DNA from: Kiritimatiellia bacterium
GTDB taxonomy: Bacteria; Verrucomicrobiota; Kiritimatiellia; RFP12; UBA1067
DNA length: 48,799 nucleotides
Direction: 5' to 3'
NCBI GenBank assembly: GCA_016302985.1
Contig: JAEDMN010000002.1
Location: 1-48,799, forward strand
The notes under the pieces were generated by a model. That model saw only the letters and a list, made by a program, of their open reading frames with translations, had not been told where the DNA came from and ran no database searches. Positions 32,540 to 41,624 of this stretch are shown one piece after another (position 1 is the first letter of the stretch; each line of letters starts with the position of its first letter). Position numbers and translations under genes: made by a program.

Positions 32540-35392
32540 TCAGGCCTCCTCGCTGGGGAAGGCGAACGGGTCGTCGGAGGCGTCGGGGGCGGTCTCGCCG
32601 GCCCCCCCGTCCAGGGGGGCGGGAGTTCCCTCGGCCGCCTGCTGGACGTCCGCGGATGGGACCTCGGCGCCGTCCATCTGGGCGAGCAGCGCCTCGGGGT
32701 CCTGGATGATCTCGCGGGGGCCTGCGCCGCGCGTTGCGCTGATCACGCCGCGCTCCTCGAGGAGGTCGACGATGCGCGCGGCGTGGTTGTAGCCGATGCC
32801 CATGCGGCGCTGGAAATGGGAGATGGAGGCGCGTTTCGTGTCGCGGATGACCTCGAGGGCGCGGCGGTAGATCGCGTCCTCCTTGCTCTGCGTCATGCCC
32901 GCGGGGGCGGGGATGCCGTTCGCCGTCGGCGCGGCCATCGGTTCGGCCGCCGGCGGGGCGGGTGCCTCCTCGCCCTCGTCCTCGTCCTCGAGCGCGGCGG
33001 CGGGATCCGCCTCCTTGATTTTTTCGAGGCGCCTGGTGAGCTTCTCGTCGAACTGGACGTTCGAGTGCTCGCCGATGAAGTCGACGATGCGATTGATCTC
33101 CTCGTCGGAGATGAAGGAGCCCTGGGCGCGCAGGAGGCGTCCGTCGGCCATCTTGAAGAGCATGTCGCCCTTGCCGATGAGCGTTTCGGAGCCCTGGGCG
33201 TCGAGAATCGTGCGGGAGTCGATGGAGGAGGAGGTCTTGAAGGCGATGCGGCCGGGGATGTTGGACTTGATCGTGCCTGTGATGACCTTCGTGTCGGGGC
33301 GCTGGGTCGCGAGGATGAGGTGGATGCCGACCGCGCGGGCGAGGGCGGTGAGGCGGGCGATGACCGGCTCGACCTCCTTCTGCGCGGCCTGCATGATGTC
33401 CGCCACCTCGTCGATCACGATGACGATGTAGGGGACGGTGCGGGGCATGTCGGGATCCTCTCCGACGACCTCGTCGCCGCCACCGAACATGTCCGGCTGG
33501 GTGACCGTCTTGCGGTTGTTGAAGTCGACGATGTTGCGGCAACCGGCCCGCGCGAACATCTTGAGGCGGTGGTCCATCTCGACCATGGCGGCACGCAGGG
33601 CGAAGACGACCTTCTTGGTGTCGTTGATGATCGGCACGAGCAGGTGGGGCAGCTTGTTGTAGGCCGTGAACTCGACGCGCTTCGGGTCCACCATGATGAA
33701 CTTGAGCTGTTCGGGCGTGCGGCACATCAGCAGGCCGTTGATGATGGAGTTCAGGCAGACGGACTTGCCCTGCCCCGTCGCGCCGGCGACCAGCATGTGG
33801 GGCAGCTTCGCGAGGTCGGCCACGAGGTCGTTGCCGGCGGCGTCCTTGCCCAGCAGCAGGGGGACCTGGAACTTGCCGGGGGCGTTCCTCCGCCAGAGCT
33901 CGCCGTCGATGATTTCGCGGAAGTGGACGGACATCGGCTGCGCGTTCGGAATCTCGATGCCGACGGCATTCTTGCCGGGAATCGGCGCCTCGATGCGGAT
34001 CGAGGTCGCACGGAGCTCCATCTGCAGGTCGCGGGAGAGGTTGGCGACGGCCCCGACGCGCGTGCCGCGTTCGAGTGTGAGCGCGTACTGCGTCACCACC
34101 GGGCCGGCGACGGTATACGCGAGCTGGGCGTTGATGCCGAAGACGCGGAGCGTGTCCACGAGGTTGGCCGCCATCGTGGCGGGATCCTCGCCCGAACCCG
34201 CGCCACGCGGCGGGACCTCGTTGAGCAGCGTGACGGGAGGCAGCATGTAGGGTCCCTTGTCCTCGGCTTCGGGCTCGTCCGGCAGGGCGGGGGCGGGTGC
34301 CGCCTGCGCGGCGGTGGCCAGGGGCTGTTGAACCGGTGTCTGCGCGACGGTGCGGACTGGCCGGACGACCGGGGCGGGCGTCGGGCGCGGGACGGGCGTC
34401 GGGTCCGAGGGACGGTCCTGGATGATGGGCGCGGCAGGGGGGGGCGCGGCGGGGGCCGGCTCCTCGCGGGGGGGGAGCCAGTCCGTGGACGTTTCGTCCT
34501 GCCTGGACACGGCCAGGTCGGCCTGCTGTTCCTCGCGCTGGCGCAGGCGTTCCGCCTCGCGCAGGCGCTTTTCCTCCTCTTTCCTGAGACGCTGTTCCTC
34601 GCGCTGGCGCCGCAGTTCCTCCTTGGCGGCCTCGCGCGCGGCCTCCTTCGCGGCCCGGGCGGCCGCCTTCTCTTCGGCGATGCGCTGCTTTTCGGCCAGC
34701 TTGAGGGCGCGGGCCTCCTCTCGCGCATGGGCGGCGGCTTCGATCGCGGCGGCCCGGTCCGGGGCATCGAGGTCGTCGTCCTCCGCGTCTTCCTCCCCGC
34801 CGCGGTCCGCCGCCCAGGCGGTGAGCCGGGCGAGGCCCGAGACGATGTTGTGGAAGCCGATGGCCCAAAGCACCGAGAAGATCATGAGGGTGGCCATCAG
34901 CACGCCGGAGCCGAAGGGGGAGAGCAGCCGGGCGAGTCCGCGCGTCATGACGAGATAGCCGACGGCACCGCCTGCGTTCGGAGCGATGTTGAGTGTGTGC
35001 AGCAAGCCCGCGACGGAGGCGACGTGCCCCGTCAGTTGCAGGAGGCAGGTCGACGAGAAGACGAAAAGCAGCACGCCGAGCGCGCGGCGGCCGGGATGGA
35101 TCGATCGGCCCATGACGAGGGCGATGCCGACGAAGAAGCAGATCACGGGGACGGACCAGATGGCGAGCCCGATCGTCTGGTAGCCAATGTACGCGAACCA
35201 GTTGCCCGCGGCGCCGATGAAGTTGGCGGTGGTGTTCGGCGGGATGCGGAGTTCGGGGATGTCGCGCCAGTCGTAGGACAGGAGGGCGAGGGCGGGGAAG
35301 AGGGCGACCGGGAACATGAAGAACCCGATCAGGCGGCGGCGAAGTGAGGATTCGTTTCCTTTGGCGGGAGCGTTGTCTGCGGCGGACTGCAT
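32540..35392 (-). CDS. ftsK: FtsK/SpoIIIE DNA translocase
   Basis: 950 residues. About four membrane helices lie within 20-180, then a strongly charged coiled coil (220-292, Arg/Glu/Ala repeats), a Pro/Ala-rich linker to about 390, and the RecA-like motor: Walker A GATGQGKS at 537-544, DPKRVEF and Walker B VIVIDEVAD. A C-terminal winged-helix gamma domain (about 860-925, ISHFQRRMGIGYNHAARIV) reads polar DNA sequences. FtsK pumps chromosome ends through the septum and activates dimer resolution. The long coiled coil replaces much of the usual disordered linker. GAAAGG lies upstream of the ATG. Confidence 0.95.
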   Translation of the reverse strand: MQSAADNAPAKGNESSLRRRLIGFFMFPVALFPALALLSYDWRDIPELRIPPNTTANFIGAAGNWFAYIGYQTIGLAIWSVPVICFFVGIALVMGRSIHPGRRALGVLLFVFSSTCLLQLTGHVASVAGLLHTLNIAPNAGGAVGYLVMTRGLARLLSPFGSGVLMATLMIFSVLWAIGFHNIVSGLARLTAWAADRGGEEDAEDDDLDAPDRAAAIEAAAHAREEARALKLAEKQRIAEEKAAARAAKEAAREAAKEELRRQREEQRLRKEEEKRLREAERLRQREEQQADLAVSRQDETSTDWLPPREEPAPAAPPPAAPIIQDRPSDPTPVPRPTPAPVVRPVRTVAQTPVQQPLATAAQAAPAPALPDEPEAEDKGPYMLPPVTLLNEVPPRGAGSGEDPATMAANLVDTLRVFGINAQLAYTVAGPVVTQYALTLERGTRVGAVANLSRDLQMELRATSIRIEAPIPGKNAVGIEIPNAQPMSVHFREIIDGELWRRNAPGKFQVPLLLGKDAAGNDLVADLAKLPHMLVAGATGQGKSVCLNSIINGLLMCRTPEQLKFIMVDPKRVEFTAYNKLPHLLVPIINDTKKVVFALRAAMVEMDHRLKMFARAGCRNIVDFNNRKTVTQPDMFGGGDEVVGEDPDMPRTVPYIVIVIDEVADIMQAAQKEVEPVIARLTALARAVGIHLILATQRPDTKVITGTIKSNIPGRIAFKTSSSIDSRTILDAQGSETLIGKGDMLFKMADGRLLRAQGSFISDEEINRIVDFIGEHSNVQFDEKLTRRLEKIKEADPAAALEDEDEGEEAPAPPAAEPMAAPTANGIPAPAGMTQSKEDAIYRRALEVIRDTKRASISHFQRRMGIGYNHAARIVDLLEERGVISATRGAGPREIIQDPEALLAQMDGAEVPSADVQQAAEGTPAPLDGGAGETAPDASDDPFAFPSEEA

Positions 35393-35425
35393 CGACAGGG
35401 GGCCTTTCGTGGGGAAGACGGGCGG

Positions 35426-35602
35426 TTATCTGCCCGCAGGCGGTTCGGCGGGAGGGACGGGAACGGCCGGCGCAAGCGGGCTGAAGCGGGGACGGGGGGA
35501 GCGGATCGAACCGCGTACCACGTAGAACACGACGAGCGCGAGGACGAGCGCGAGGAGCTTGAGGCTCCAGTTGCGGGTGAACACGGCGAGAAGTCTCTTC
35601 AT
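35426..35602 (-). CDS. 58-residue single-helix protein resembling the N-terminus of CdaR/YbbR
   Basis: The first 30 residues (MKRLLAVFTRNWSLKLLALV and the rest of the helix) match the membrane anchor that starts CdaR/YbbR proteins (typically an N-W-x-L-K-L-x-S/A-L pattern). Instead of three to four YbbR beta domains it ends with a 28-residue Pro/Arg tail. The start overlaps the cdaA stop by four bases, exactly where cdaR lies in other bacteria. It could be an eroded cdaR or a minimal CdaA partner keeping only the membrane segment. The reading frame is short but clean, and a 33-base gap to ftsK holds the ftsK binding site. Confidence 0.7.
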   Translation of the reverse strand: MKRLLAVFTRNWSLKLLALVLALVVFYVVRGSIRSPRPRFSPLAPAVPVPPAEPPAGR

Positions 35603-36474
35603 TTCGCGGCCTCCTTGTTTCCGGCCAGTCGGTTGCGACGCTGGCGGAGCCAGTCCGCGAACGTCTCGCTGGCGGTCTTCTGGACGGGCATCGCCTTGCG
35701 GACCCAGCGGAGCACGCCCGTGCGGGAGTCCTCTTCGTGGTCGGGGTAGCGGATCAGGCGGCCGTTGTGCGCGACGGAGACGCGGCCCGTCTCCTCGCTC
35801 ACGACGATGACGAGGGCGTCCGTGTCCTCGCTGAGCCCGACCGCGGCGCGGTGGCGCATGCCCGTGGAGGAGAGTCCCACCTCGGGGTTGTTGGAAACGG
35901 GGAAGAGGCAGTGCGCCGCGGCGAGTCGCCCCCTGCGGATGATGACGCCGCCGTCGTGCAGGGGAAGCGGCTCCGTGAAGATCGAGAACATGAGCTCGGA
36001 GGAGACCACCGCGTCCAGTTCGACGCCGGTCGTTTCGATGCCGCGCAGGGAGATGCCGCGCTCGATGGCGATGAGTGCGCCCATCTTCGCCTTCGCGAGC
36101 TTGAAGACGATCAGCACGAGGTCCTCCGGCCGGAGGATGTGCCCGCGCCGCACGTGGCCGGCGGCGCGCATGTTCTCGGCGCCGAGCAGCGAGCCGATCG
36201 TCGCGAGGATGCGGCGGATCTCGGGCTGGAAGATCACGACCGTGGAGAGCGCGAGGTAGAAGAGGAGCGACTTGACGATGCTGGCGAGCACGTCGAAGTT
36301 GAAGAGGAACGTGAAGGCGATGAGCAGGGCGAAGAGGATGCCGACGCCCATGAGCACCTGCGCGAAGCGCGAGCCGCGCGCCGCCTTCAGGATCGCGTAG
36401 AACGCGAAGTAGAGGATGGCGATCTGGACGATGTCCGGGATCGCCGCGAGGACGTCCTGCGTGGTGATGTTCAT
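35599..36474 (-). CDS. cdaA: Diadenylate cyclase CdaA
   Basis: 291 residues. Three membrane helices (about 10-85), then the DisA_N domain: GALIAIERG, the catalytic LHDGGVIIRRGRLAAAHC and GMRHRAAVGLSEDTDALVIVVSEETG. The DGG and RHR motifs needed for c-di-AMP synthesis are intact. c-di-AMP controls potassium, osmotic balance and wall synthesis. CdaA is usually followed by its regulator CdaR; here a 58-residue stub occupies that place. Translationally coupled to folP upstream and the stub downstream by ATGA overlaps. The tail after the catalytic domain is basic (WLRQRRNRLAG). Confidence 0.94.
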   Translation of the reverse strand: MNITTQDVLAAIPDIVQIAILYFAFYAILKAARGSRFAQVLMGVGILFALLIAFTFLFNFDVLASIVKSLLFYLALSTVVIFQPEIRRILATIGSLLGAENMRAAGHVRRGHILRPEDLVLIVFKLAKAKMGALIAIERGISLRGIETTGVELDAVVSSELMFSIFTEPLPLHDGGVIIRRGRLAAAHCLFPVSNNPEVGLSSTGMRHRAAVGLSEDTDALVIVVSEETGRVSVAHNGRLIRYPDHEEDSRTGVLRWVRKAMPVQKTASETFADWLRQRRNRLAGNKEAAK

Positions 36475-37283
36475 GCCAGCCCCCCCATGGGATGGACTTC
36501 GTCGAGCGCGCGGGCGACGTCGATCGCCTGGCGCGTCTCGCGCACGTCGTGGACGCGCAGGACGGAGGCGCCCGCCAGCGCGCACCAGACGGCCGCGCCC
36601 AGGCAGCCGCCGAGGTTCTTGCCCGTCGTCTTCTCGCCGGTGAGCTTCTTCACGAGCCGCTTGCGCGAGACGCCCACGCAGACCGGCGCGAGGGCGGCGA
36701 GGCGGCGGAGCGAGCCGAGCAGCGCGAGGTCCTCCTCGCGGGTCGTGCCGAAGCCGATCTCCGGGTCGATGAGCAGCTGGGACGGGTCGACGGCGCGTCC
36801 CGACGCGCGGACCGAACCCGGCAGGCGGGCGGAGATCGCCGCGAAGTCCGCCTCCGTGCGGCAGGGCAGAACGAGCCCGCAGCCCGTCTGCGCGGCGAGC
36901 TCGACCATCGCGGGCGAAGCCTCCGGATAGACGCAGTTGAGGATGGCGGCGCCCATCCCGAGCGCGCGCGCCGCGGTCTCGGGATGGTAGGTGTCGACCG
37001 AGACCGGCGTCGCCGGAAGCTCGCGCTGCAGGATGTGCAGGACGGGTTCCAGGCGCGACCACTCGAGCTGCCACGAGAGGGGCGTCGCGCCCGGCCGCGT
37101 GGACTCGCCGCCGAGGTCGACGATGTCCGCGCCCTCGTTGACGCAGTTCCGCGCACGCGCGACGGCCTCTCCCGGCCGGTAGTAGAGCCCGCCGTCCGAG
37201 AAGGAGTCGGGCGTGACGTTGACGATGCCCATCACGAGCGGGCGGGCGAGGTCGAGCTTGAAGGAACGGCAGGTCCAGGTCAT
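36471..37283 (-). CDS. folP: Dihydropteroate synthase
   Basis: 270 residues. MGIVNVTPDSFSDGG (about 18-32) and IVDLGGESTRPGA (about 54-66) are the pterin-binding signatures, and the C-terminal end (LRVHDVRETRQAIDV) is canonical. It condenses para-aminobenzoate with hydroxymethyl-dihydropterin diphosphate. Four-base overlaps link it to ftsH upstream and cdaA downstream, an ftsH-folP order found in several phyla. Confidence 0.95.
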   Translation of the reverse strand: MTWTCRSFKLDLARPLVMGIVNVTPDSFSDGGLYYRPGEAVARARNCVNEGADIVDLGGESTRPGATPLSWQLEWSRLEPVLHILQRELPATPVSVDTYHPETAARALGMGAAILNCVYPEASPAMVELAAQTGCGLVLPCRTEADFAAISARLPGSVRASGRAVDPSQLLIDPEIGFGTTREEDLALLGSLRRLAALAPVCVGVSRKRLVKKLTGEKTTGKNLGGCLGAAVWCALAGASVLRVHDVRETRQAIDVARALDEVHPMGGLA

Positions 37284-39259
37284 TCCGGGGACTCCTGTTC
37301 GGGAATGGCGGCTTCGTTCGCCGGGGCCTCGGGGGCGGGCGCCGGCGCGGGGTCGTCCTCGTGGGGGCGCTCGAGGCCGAGCAGCTTCTCCACGTCGCGC
37401 CCGTCCATCGTCTCCTTCTCCAGGAGGGTGGTGGCGAGCAGTTCGAGCTTCCCGCGGTTCGCGGCGAGCAGCTCCCGGGCGCGGGCGTAGGCCGAGTCCA
37501 CGAGCTTCTTGACCTCCGCGTCGATGGCCTCCGCCGTCTTCTGCGAGTAGGGCGGGGGCGCCTCCTCCGTGGCGAAGGCGTTGGGCTCGATGAAGGACTG
37601 GAAGCCGAACGTCTCGCTCATGCCGTAGCGGCAGACCATCGCGCGCGCGATGGCCGTCGCCTGCGCGATGTCCTGGGCGGCGCCCGTCGAGATGTCGGCG
37701 GTGTGCATCTCCTCCGCGAGACGGCCGCCGCAGCAGAGGGCCATGAAGTCGAGGAACCAGCCGCGCGTGCGGTTGAGGACGTCCTGCTCGGGCAGCGACA
37801 TCGTCACGCCGAGGGCGCGGCCGCGCGGGATGATCGAGACCTTGTGGAGCGGGTCCGTGTTCTTCAGCAGCAGCTGGAGCAGGGCGTGCCCGCTCTCGTG
37901 CCAGGCCGTCGTCTCGTACTCCTTGCGGGTGAAGCCCGCGGACTTCCGCTCGCTGCCCCAGAAAACCTTGTCGCGCGCCTCCTCGAGGACCGCGTGCGGA
38001 ATCGCGTCGAGGTCGCGGCGGGCGGCCAGCAGGGCGGCCTCGTTGATGATGTTCGCGAGGTCGGCGCCCGAATGGCCGGACGTGCCGCGCGCGAGGCGGG
38101 AGAGGTCGACGTCGTCGGCGAGCTTCACCTTCGCGGCGTGGATCTTCAGGATCTCCTCGCGCCCCTTGAGCGTGGGCAGGTCCACGTGCACCTGGCGGTC
38201 GAAGCGGCCCGGGCGCAGGAGCGCGGGGTCGAGGATGTCCGGCCGGTTCGTCGCGGCGATGACGATCACGCCGGTGTTCGTGCCGAAGCCGTCCATCTCC
38301 ACGAGCATCGCGTTCAGCGTCTGGTCGGCGCAGCGCTGCGCCGTCATGCCGCCGGCGTTGCGCTTCTGCCCGACCGAGTCGATCTCGTCGATGAAGATGA
38401 TGCAGGGCGCGTTCTTCTTGCCCTGTTCGAACAGGTCGCGCACGCGGCTCGCGCCGACGCCCACGAACATCTCCTCGAAGTCCGAGCCGCTGATCGAGTA
38501 GAAGGGCACCTTCGCCTCGCCGGCGATGGCCTTCGCGAGCAGCGTCTTGCCGGTGCCGGGCGGGCCGACGAGCAGGATGCCGCGCGGGATGCGCGCGCCG
38601 AGCTTCGTGAACTTCTTCGAGTCCTTCAGGAACTCCACGATCTCGGCGACGTCCTGCTTCGCCTCGTCCACGCCCGCGACGTCCGCGAACGTGACCTTCG
38701 GGCCGTCCTTGTTCTCGTTCAGCAACTTGGCGCGGGATTTGCCGAACGACAGCGACCCGCCGCCGCCCATGCGCCGGTAGAAGAACCAGTAGAGCAGCGC
38801 GAGGGGCAGGAAGAGGATCAGCATCTGGGTGAAGAGCGAGGCGAGCTCGGACTTCCCCTCCTCCCGCACCGGGCACTTGAGCCCGCGCGCCATGAGGTCC
38901 TCCATGAGCTTCCCGTTCTCGCCCGGGACGAGCGTCACGCGGAAGGGCTGCCCGTCCTCCGTCGTCTTGCCGGCGATGTAGGTGCTGCCGGTCTCCACCT
39001 GGCGCACGCGCTCGAGGTCGGAGACGCGCACCGGCGTGTTCGTGCCGTCGCCGAGGTACTCGCGGAACTCGGTCTGGGACAGCTCCCGGAGCTTCGGGGC
39101 GCGCTGGTCGGACATGAAGCGCATCGCCAGGAAGGCGGCCGCGACCACGAGGAGGATGACCCAGGGTCCGCGGGACCCCAGCGGGGGCGCGGACTTCGGG
39201 ACCGGGCGCCTGGACTTCGTCGCGCCGGAAGGGGTGTTGTCGTTCTTCTCTTCGGACAT
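37280..39259 (-). CDS. ftsH: ATP-dependent membrane zinc protease FtsH
   Basis: 659 residues. Two membrane helices (about 32-48 and 143-161) flank a periplasmic domain. The AAA module has Walker A GPPGTGKT at 232-239, Walker B IIFIDEID near 288 and the second-region-of-homology arginines (RPGRFDR). The zinc protease site is HESGH at 454-458, with a downstream Asp in AAQDIAQAT. The loop after Walker B reads RNAGGMTAQRCADQTLN instead of the usual GGG-HDEREQTLN, a local divergence. It degrades misfolded membrane proteins and regulators. It heads the minus-strand series of nine genes. Confidence 0.95.
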   Translation of the reverse strand: MSEEKNDNTPSGATKSRRPVPKSAPPLGSRGPWVILLVVAAAFLAMRFMSDQRAPKLRELSQTEFREYLGDGTNTPVRVSDLERVRQVETGSTYIAGKTTEDGQPFRVTLVPGENGKLMEDLMARGLKCPVREEGKSELASLFTQMLILFLPLALLYWFFYRRMGGGGSLSFGKSRAKLLNENKDGPKVTFADVAGVDEAKQDVAEIVEFLKDSKKFTKLGARIPRGILLVGPPGTGKTLLAKAIAGEAKVPFYSISGSDFEEMFVGVGASRVRDLFEQGKKNAPCIIFIDEIDSVGQKRNAGGMTAQRCADQTLNAMLVEMDGFGTNTGVIVIAATNRPDILDPALLRPGRFDRQVHVDLPTLKGREEILKIHAAKVKLADDVDLSRLARGTSGHSGADLANIINEAALLAARRDLDAIPHAVLEEARDKVFWGSERKSAGFTRKEYETTAWHESGHALLQLLLKNTDPLHKVSIIPRGRALGVTMSLPEQDVLNRTRGWFLDFMALCCGGRLAEEMHTADISTGAAQDIAQATAIARAMVCRYGMSETFGFQSFIEPNAFATEEAPPPYSQKTAEAIDAEVKKLVDSAYARARELLAANRGKLELLATTLLEKETMDGRDVEKLLGLERPHEDDPAPAPAPEAPANEAAIPEQESPE

Positions 39260-39267
39260 AGGAGCAC

Positions 39268-39276
39268 ATTATAGCA
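39268..39276 (-). promoter_or_regulatory. Extended -10 promoter of the ftsH operon
   Basis: On the minus strand: TG, C, TATAAT (39273 to 39268), the closest match to consensus in the window. It lies eight bases before the ftsH ATG (39259), so the leader would be zero to a few bases. Confidence 0.78.
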
Positions 39277-39388
39277 AAGTAATACGCGCGCGTATAGGTG
39301 TGCGTGCGCGAGAAATCGCGTGCGCGGGGGGGGGCGGACGCCCGCCGCGCGCATCCTCCACCCCGATGGCCGCAAAATCTGAAATTTA

Positions 39389-39397
39389 TGGTATACT
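39389..39397 (+). promoter_or_regulatory. Extended -10 promoter of argF
   Basis: TG (39389-39390), G, TATACT (39392-39397), 26 bases before the ATG with GAGAAAGG between them. The divergent ftsH promoter lies about 115 bases away; the segment between is GC-rich with no further signal that I see. Confidence 0.75.
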
Positions 39398-39423
39398 ACG
39401 CGCTTTGAGAGAAAGGTTGACCT

Positions 39424-40428
39424 ATGCTTACCTGGATGCCTGAACTGAAGGGCCGCTCGCTGATGCGGATGACGTCCTTCACCGACGAAGAGATGATGAA
39501 CCTGATCGACCTCGCGGCGCAGCTGAAGGCGCGCCGCGCGGCCGGGATCCGCGGCGACCTGCTGCACCGCAAGAACATCGCGCTGATCTTCGAGAAGTCC
39601 TCCACCCGCACGCGCAACTCGTCCATCATCGCGGCGCGCGACGAAGGCGGCGGCGCCGAGTACCTCACGCGCCCCGACATCCACTTCGGCAAGAAGGAGA
39701 GCGTCAAGGACACGGCGCGCGTGCTCGGGCGCATCTACGACGGCATCCTCTTCCGCGGCTTCAGGCAGTCGACGGTCGAGGAGCTCGCGAAGTGGTCCGG
39801 CGTCCCGGTCTGGAACGGCCTCACGGACGACTACCACCCGACGCAGATCTTCGCGGACCTCCTGACGGTCAAGGAGACGTTCGGCTCGCTGCGCGACTGC
39901 ACGGTCGCCTACGTGGGCGACGGCCGCAACAACGTCGCCAACTCCCTCATGATGGGCTGCGCGAAGGCGGGCGTCCGCTACGTCTGCTGCACGCCGAAGG
40001 AGCTCTGGCCGGACGAGGCGGTGCTCGCCGAGGCCGAGGCCGTCGCGAAGCGCAACGGCGTCGACATCCGCGTCTTCTCCGACCCGAAGAAGGGCGTGAA
40101 GGGCGCGAACGTGCTCTACACGGACGTCTGGGTGTCCATGGGCGAGGAGGCCAAGACGGCCGAGCGCATCAAGATGCTGCGTCCCTACCAGATCAACATG
40201 GACCTCATGAAGGCCACGGGCAACCTGGACGGCAAGCTGATGTTCCTGCACTGCCTGCCGGCCTTCCACGACTTCAACACCGAGGTCACGAAGGACTCCG
40301 GCGCCCTCGAGGTGACGGACGAGGTCTTCGAGTCGAAGTACTCGAAGGTCTTCGACGAGTCCGAGAACCGGATGCACACGATCAAGGCCCTGTTCGTCTC
40401 GGCCCTCTGCGACCGCGCCGCGCTCTGA
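39424..40428 (+). CDS. argF: Ornithine carbamoyltransferase
   Basis: 334 residues. The carbamoyl-phosphate loop STRTR (60-64, within FEKSSTRTR), HPTQ, DVWVSMGEE and HCLPAFHD are the ornithine transcarbamylase signatures; the SMG block distinguishes it from aspartate transcarbamylase. It forms citrulline from ornithine and carbamoyl phosphate in arginine synthesis, or runs backwards in arginine catabolism. GAGAAAGG lies before the ATG. It ends in its own terminator, and pyrB follows from a separate promoter. Confidence 0.93.
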   Translation: MLTWMPELKGRSLMRMTSFTDEEMMNLIDLAAQLKARRAAGIRGDLLHRKNIALIFEKSSTRTRNSSIIAARDEGGGAEYLTRPDIHFGKKESVKDTARVLGRIYDGILFRGFRQSTVEELAKWSGVPVWNGLTDDYHPTQIFADLLTVKETFGSLRDCTVAYVGDGRNNVANSLMMGCAKAGVRYVCCTPKELWPDEAVLAEAEAVAKRNGVDIRVFSDPKKGVKGANVLYTDVWVSMGEEAKTAERIKMLRPYQINMDLMKATGNLDGKLMFLHCLPAFHDFNTEVTKDSGALEVTDEVFESKYSKVFDESENRMHTIKALFVSALCDRAAL

Positions 40429-40453
40429 TCCGCGGCCCCCGGCCCGCGTCCGA

Positions 40454-40489
40454 ACGCCTCCGCGGCATCCGTGCCCCGGGGGCGTTTTT
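40454..40489 (+). terminator. Rho-independent terminator after argF
   Basis: ACGCCTCC (40454-40461) pairs with GGGGGCGT (40478-40485, one G-U pair) around a 16-base loop, followed by a T-run (40485-40489). The T-run ends one base before the TGGTATACT of the pyrB promoter. Confidence 0.75.
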
Positions 40490-40490
40490 G

Positions 40491-40499
40491 TGGTATACT
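40491..40499 (+). promoter_or_regulatory. Extended -10 promoter of pyrB
   Basis: TG (40491-40492), G, TATACT (40494-40499), 27 bases before the ATG at 40527; GAAGGTGG serves as ribosome binding site. Confidence 0.75.
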
Positions 40500-40526
40500 A
40501 CGGGAAAAATCTCTGAAGGTGGTGTC

Positions 40527-41606
40527 ATGGGCAAGCTGGCTGAAATTGGTTGGAAGAAATTCGAGTCTCTGCCGCTGGAGGCGAAGCGGCCGTATCTGGC
40601 GCACTGCGACATCACGCCCGAGACGCCGTACCACACGCTGATCGCGCAGCAGTTCGACCGCCCCCTGCTGGAGCGCCTCGCGGCCCTCGCGAACCGCATC
40701 CGCTTCATGGCCAAGAGCAAGGAGGGCGCGCTCTACCTGAAGTCCCTCCTGCCCCACAAGCGCGCGATGCTCTACTTCTCGCAGCCGAGCTCCCGCACCT
40801 TCCTCTCGCACCTGAACGCCTGCCAGATCCTCGGCCTCACGACGAGCTCGGTGCGCGACCAGAGCACGAGCTCCGAGGCGAAGGGCGAGTCGAGGACGGA
40901 CACCATCCGCACCTTCTCCTCCTACGTGGACATGATCATCATGCGCTGCCCCGAGAAGGGCCTCGCCGAGCAGATGGCGTGGGAGCTCTCGAACAGCGAC
41001 CGTCCGATTCCGATCATCAACGCCGGCTCGGGCAAGGACCAGCACCCGACGCAGGCCCTGCTCGACATCTACACGCTCCTCCGCTCCTTCGAGACGAAGG
41101 GCGGCCTGAAGAACCGCACCGTCACGTTCTGCGGCGACCTCCTGCGCGGCCGCACGGTCCGCTCGCTCAGCTACCTGCTGACGAACTTCGAGAACGTCCG
41201 CCAGGTCTTCGTCGCCCCGCCGCAGCTGCAGGCGCCCGAGGACGTCCTCGAGATCCTGAAGGCGAAGGGCGTCGAATTCGCCGTTTCGGACAACCTCCGC
41301 GAGGCCGTCACCCTCTCCGACGCCGTCTACATGACGCGCATCCAGGACGAGTGGGACCAGTCCAAGGGCGAGAGCGCGAAGATCGACACCTCCCGCTTCA
41401 AGTTCGGCGCCGAGGAGCTCAGGCTGCTGCCGAAGGACGGCGTGATCCTGCACCCGCTGCCGCGCCGCGACGAGATCGCCACCTGCTGCGACAACGACCC
41501 GCGCGCCATGTACTGGCGCCAGATGCGCAACGGCATGTGGATCCGCTCCGCGCTGATCGCGATGACGTTCGGCTTCGAGAAGCAGATCATGTGCTTCGGG
41601 GCCTAG
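40527..41606 (+). CDS. pyrB: Aspartate carbamoyltransferase, catalytic chain
   Basis: 359 residues, about 45 longer than the E. coli chain. It has FSQPSSRTFLSHLNA (the loop normally S-T-R-T reads S-S-R-T at 88-91), SSEAKGES (the 80s-loop block), HPTQALLDIYTL and HPLPRRDEI. It catalyses the first committed step of pyrimidine synthesis. No pyrI regulatory gene adjoins, so allosteric control, if any, differs from E. coli. It is probably cotranscribed with the DUF975 gene 18 bases downstream. Confidence 0.92.
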   Translation: MGKLAEIGWKKFESLPLEAKRPYLAHCDITPETPYHTLIAQQFDRPLLERLAALANRIRFMAKSKEGALYLKSLLPHKRAMLYFSQPSSRTFLSHLNACQILGLTTSSVRDQSTSSEAKGESRTDTIRTFSSYVDMIIMRCPEKGLAEQMAWELSNSDRPIPIINAGSGKDQHPTQALLDIYTLLRSFETKGGLKNRTVTFCGDLLRGRTVRSLSYLLTNFENVRQVFVAPPQLQAPEDVLEILKAKGVEFAVSDNLREAVTLSDAVYMTRIQDEWDQSKGESAKIDTSRFKFGAEELRLLPKDGVILHPLPRRDEIATCCDNDPRAMYWRQMRNGMWIRSALIAMTFGFEKQIMCFGA

Positions 41607-41624
41607 CCCCGGGAAGGAGGGAAG

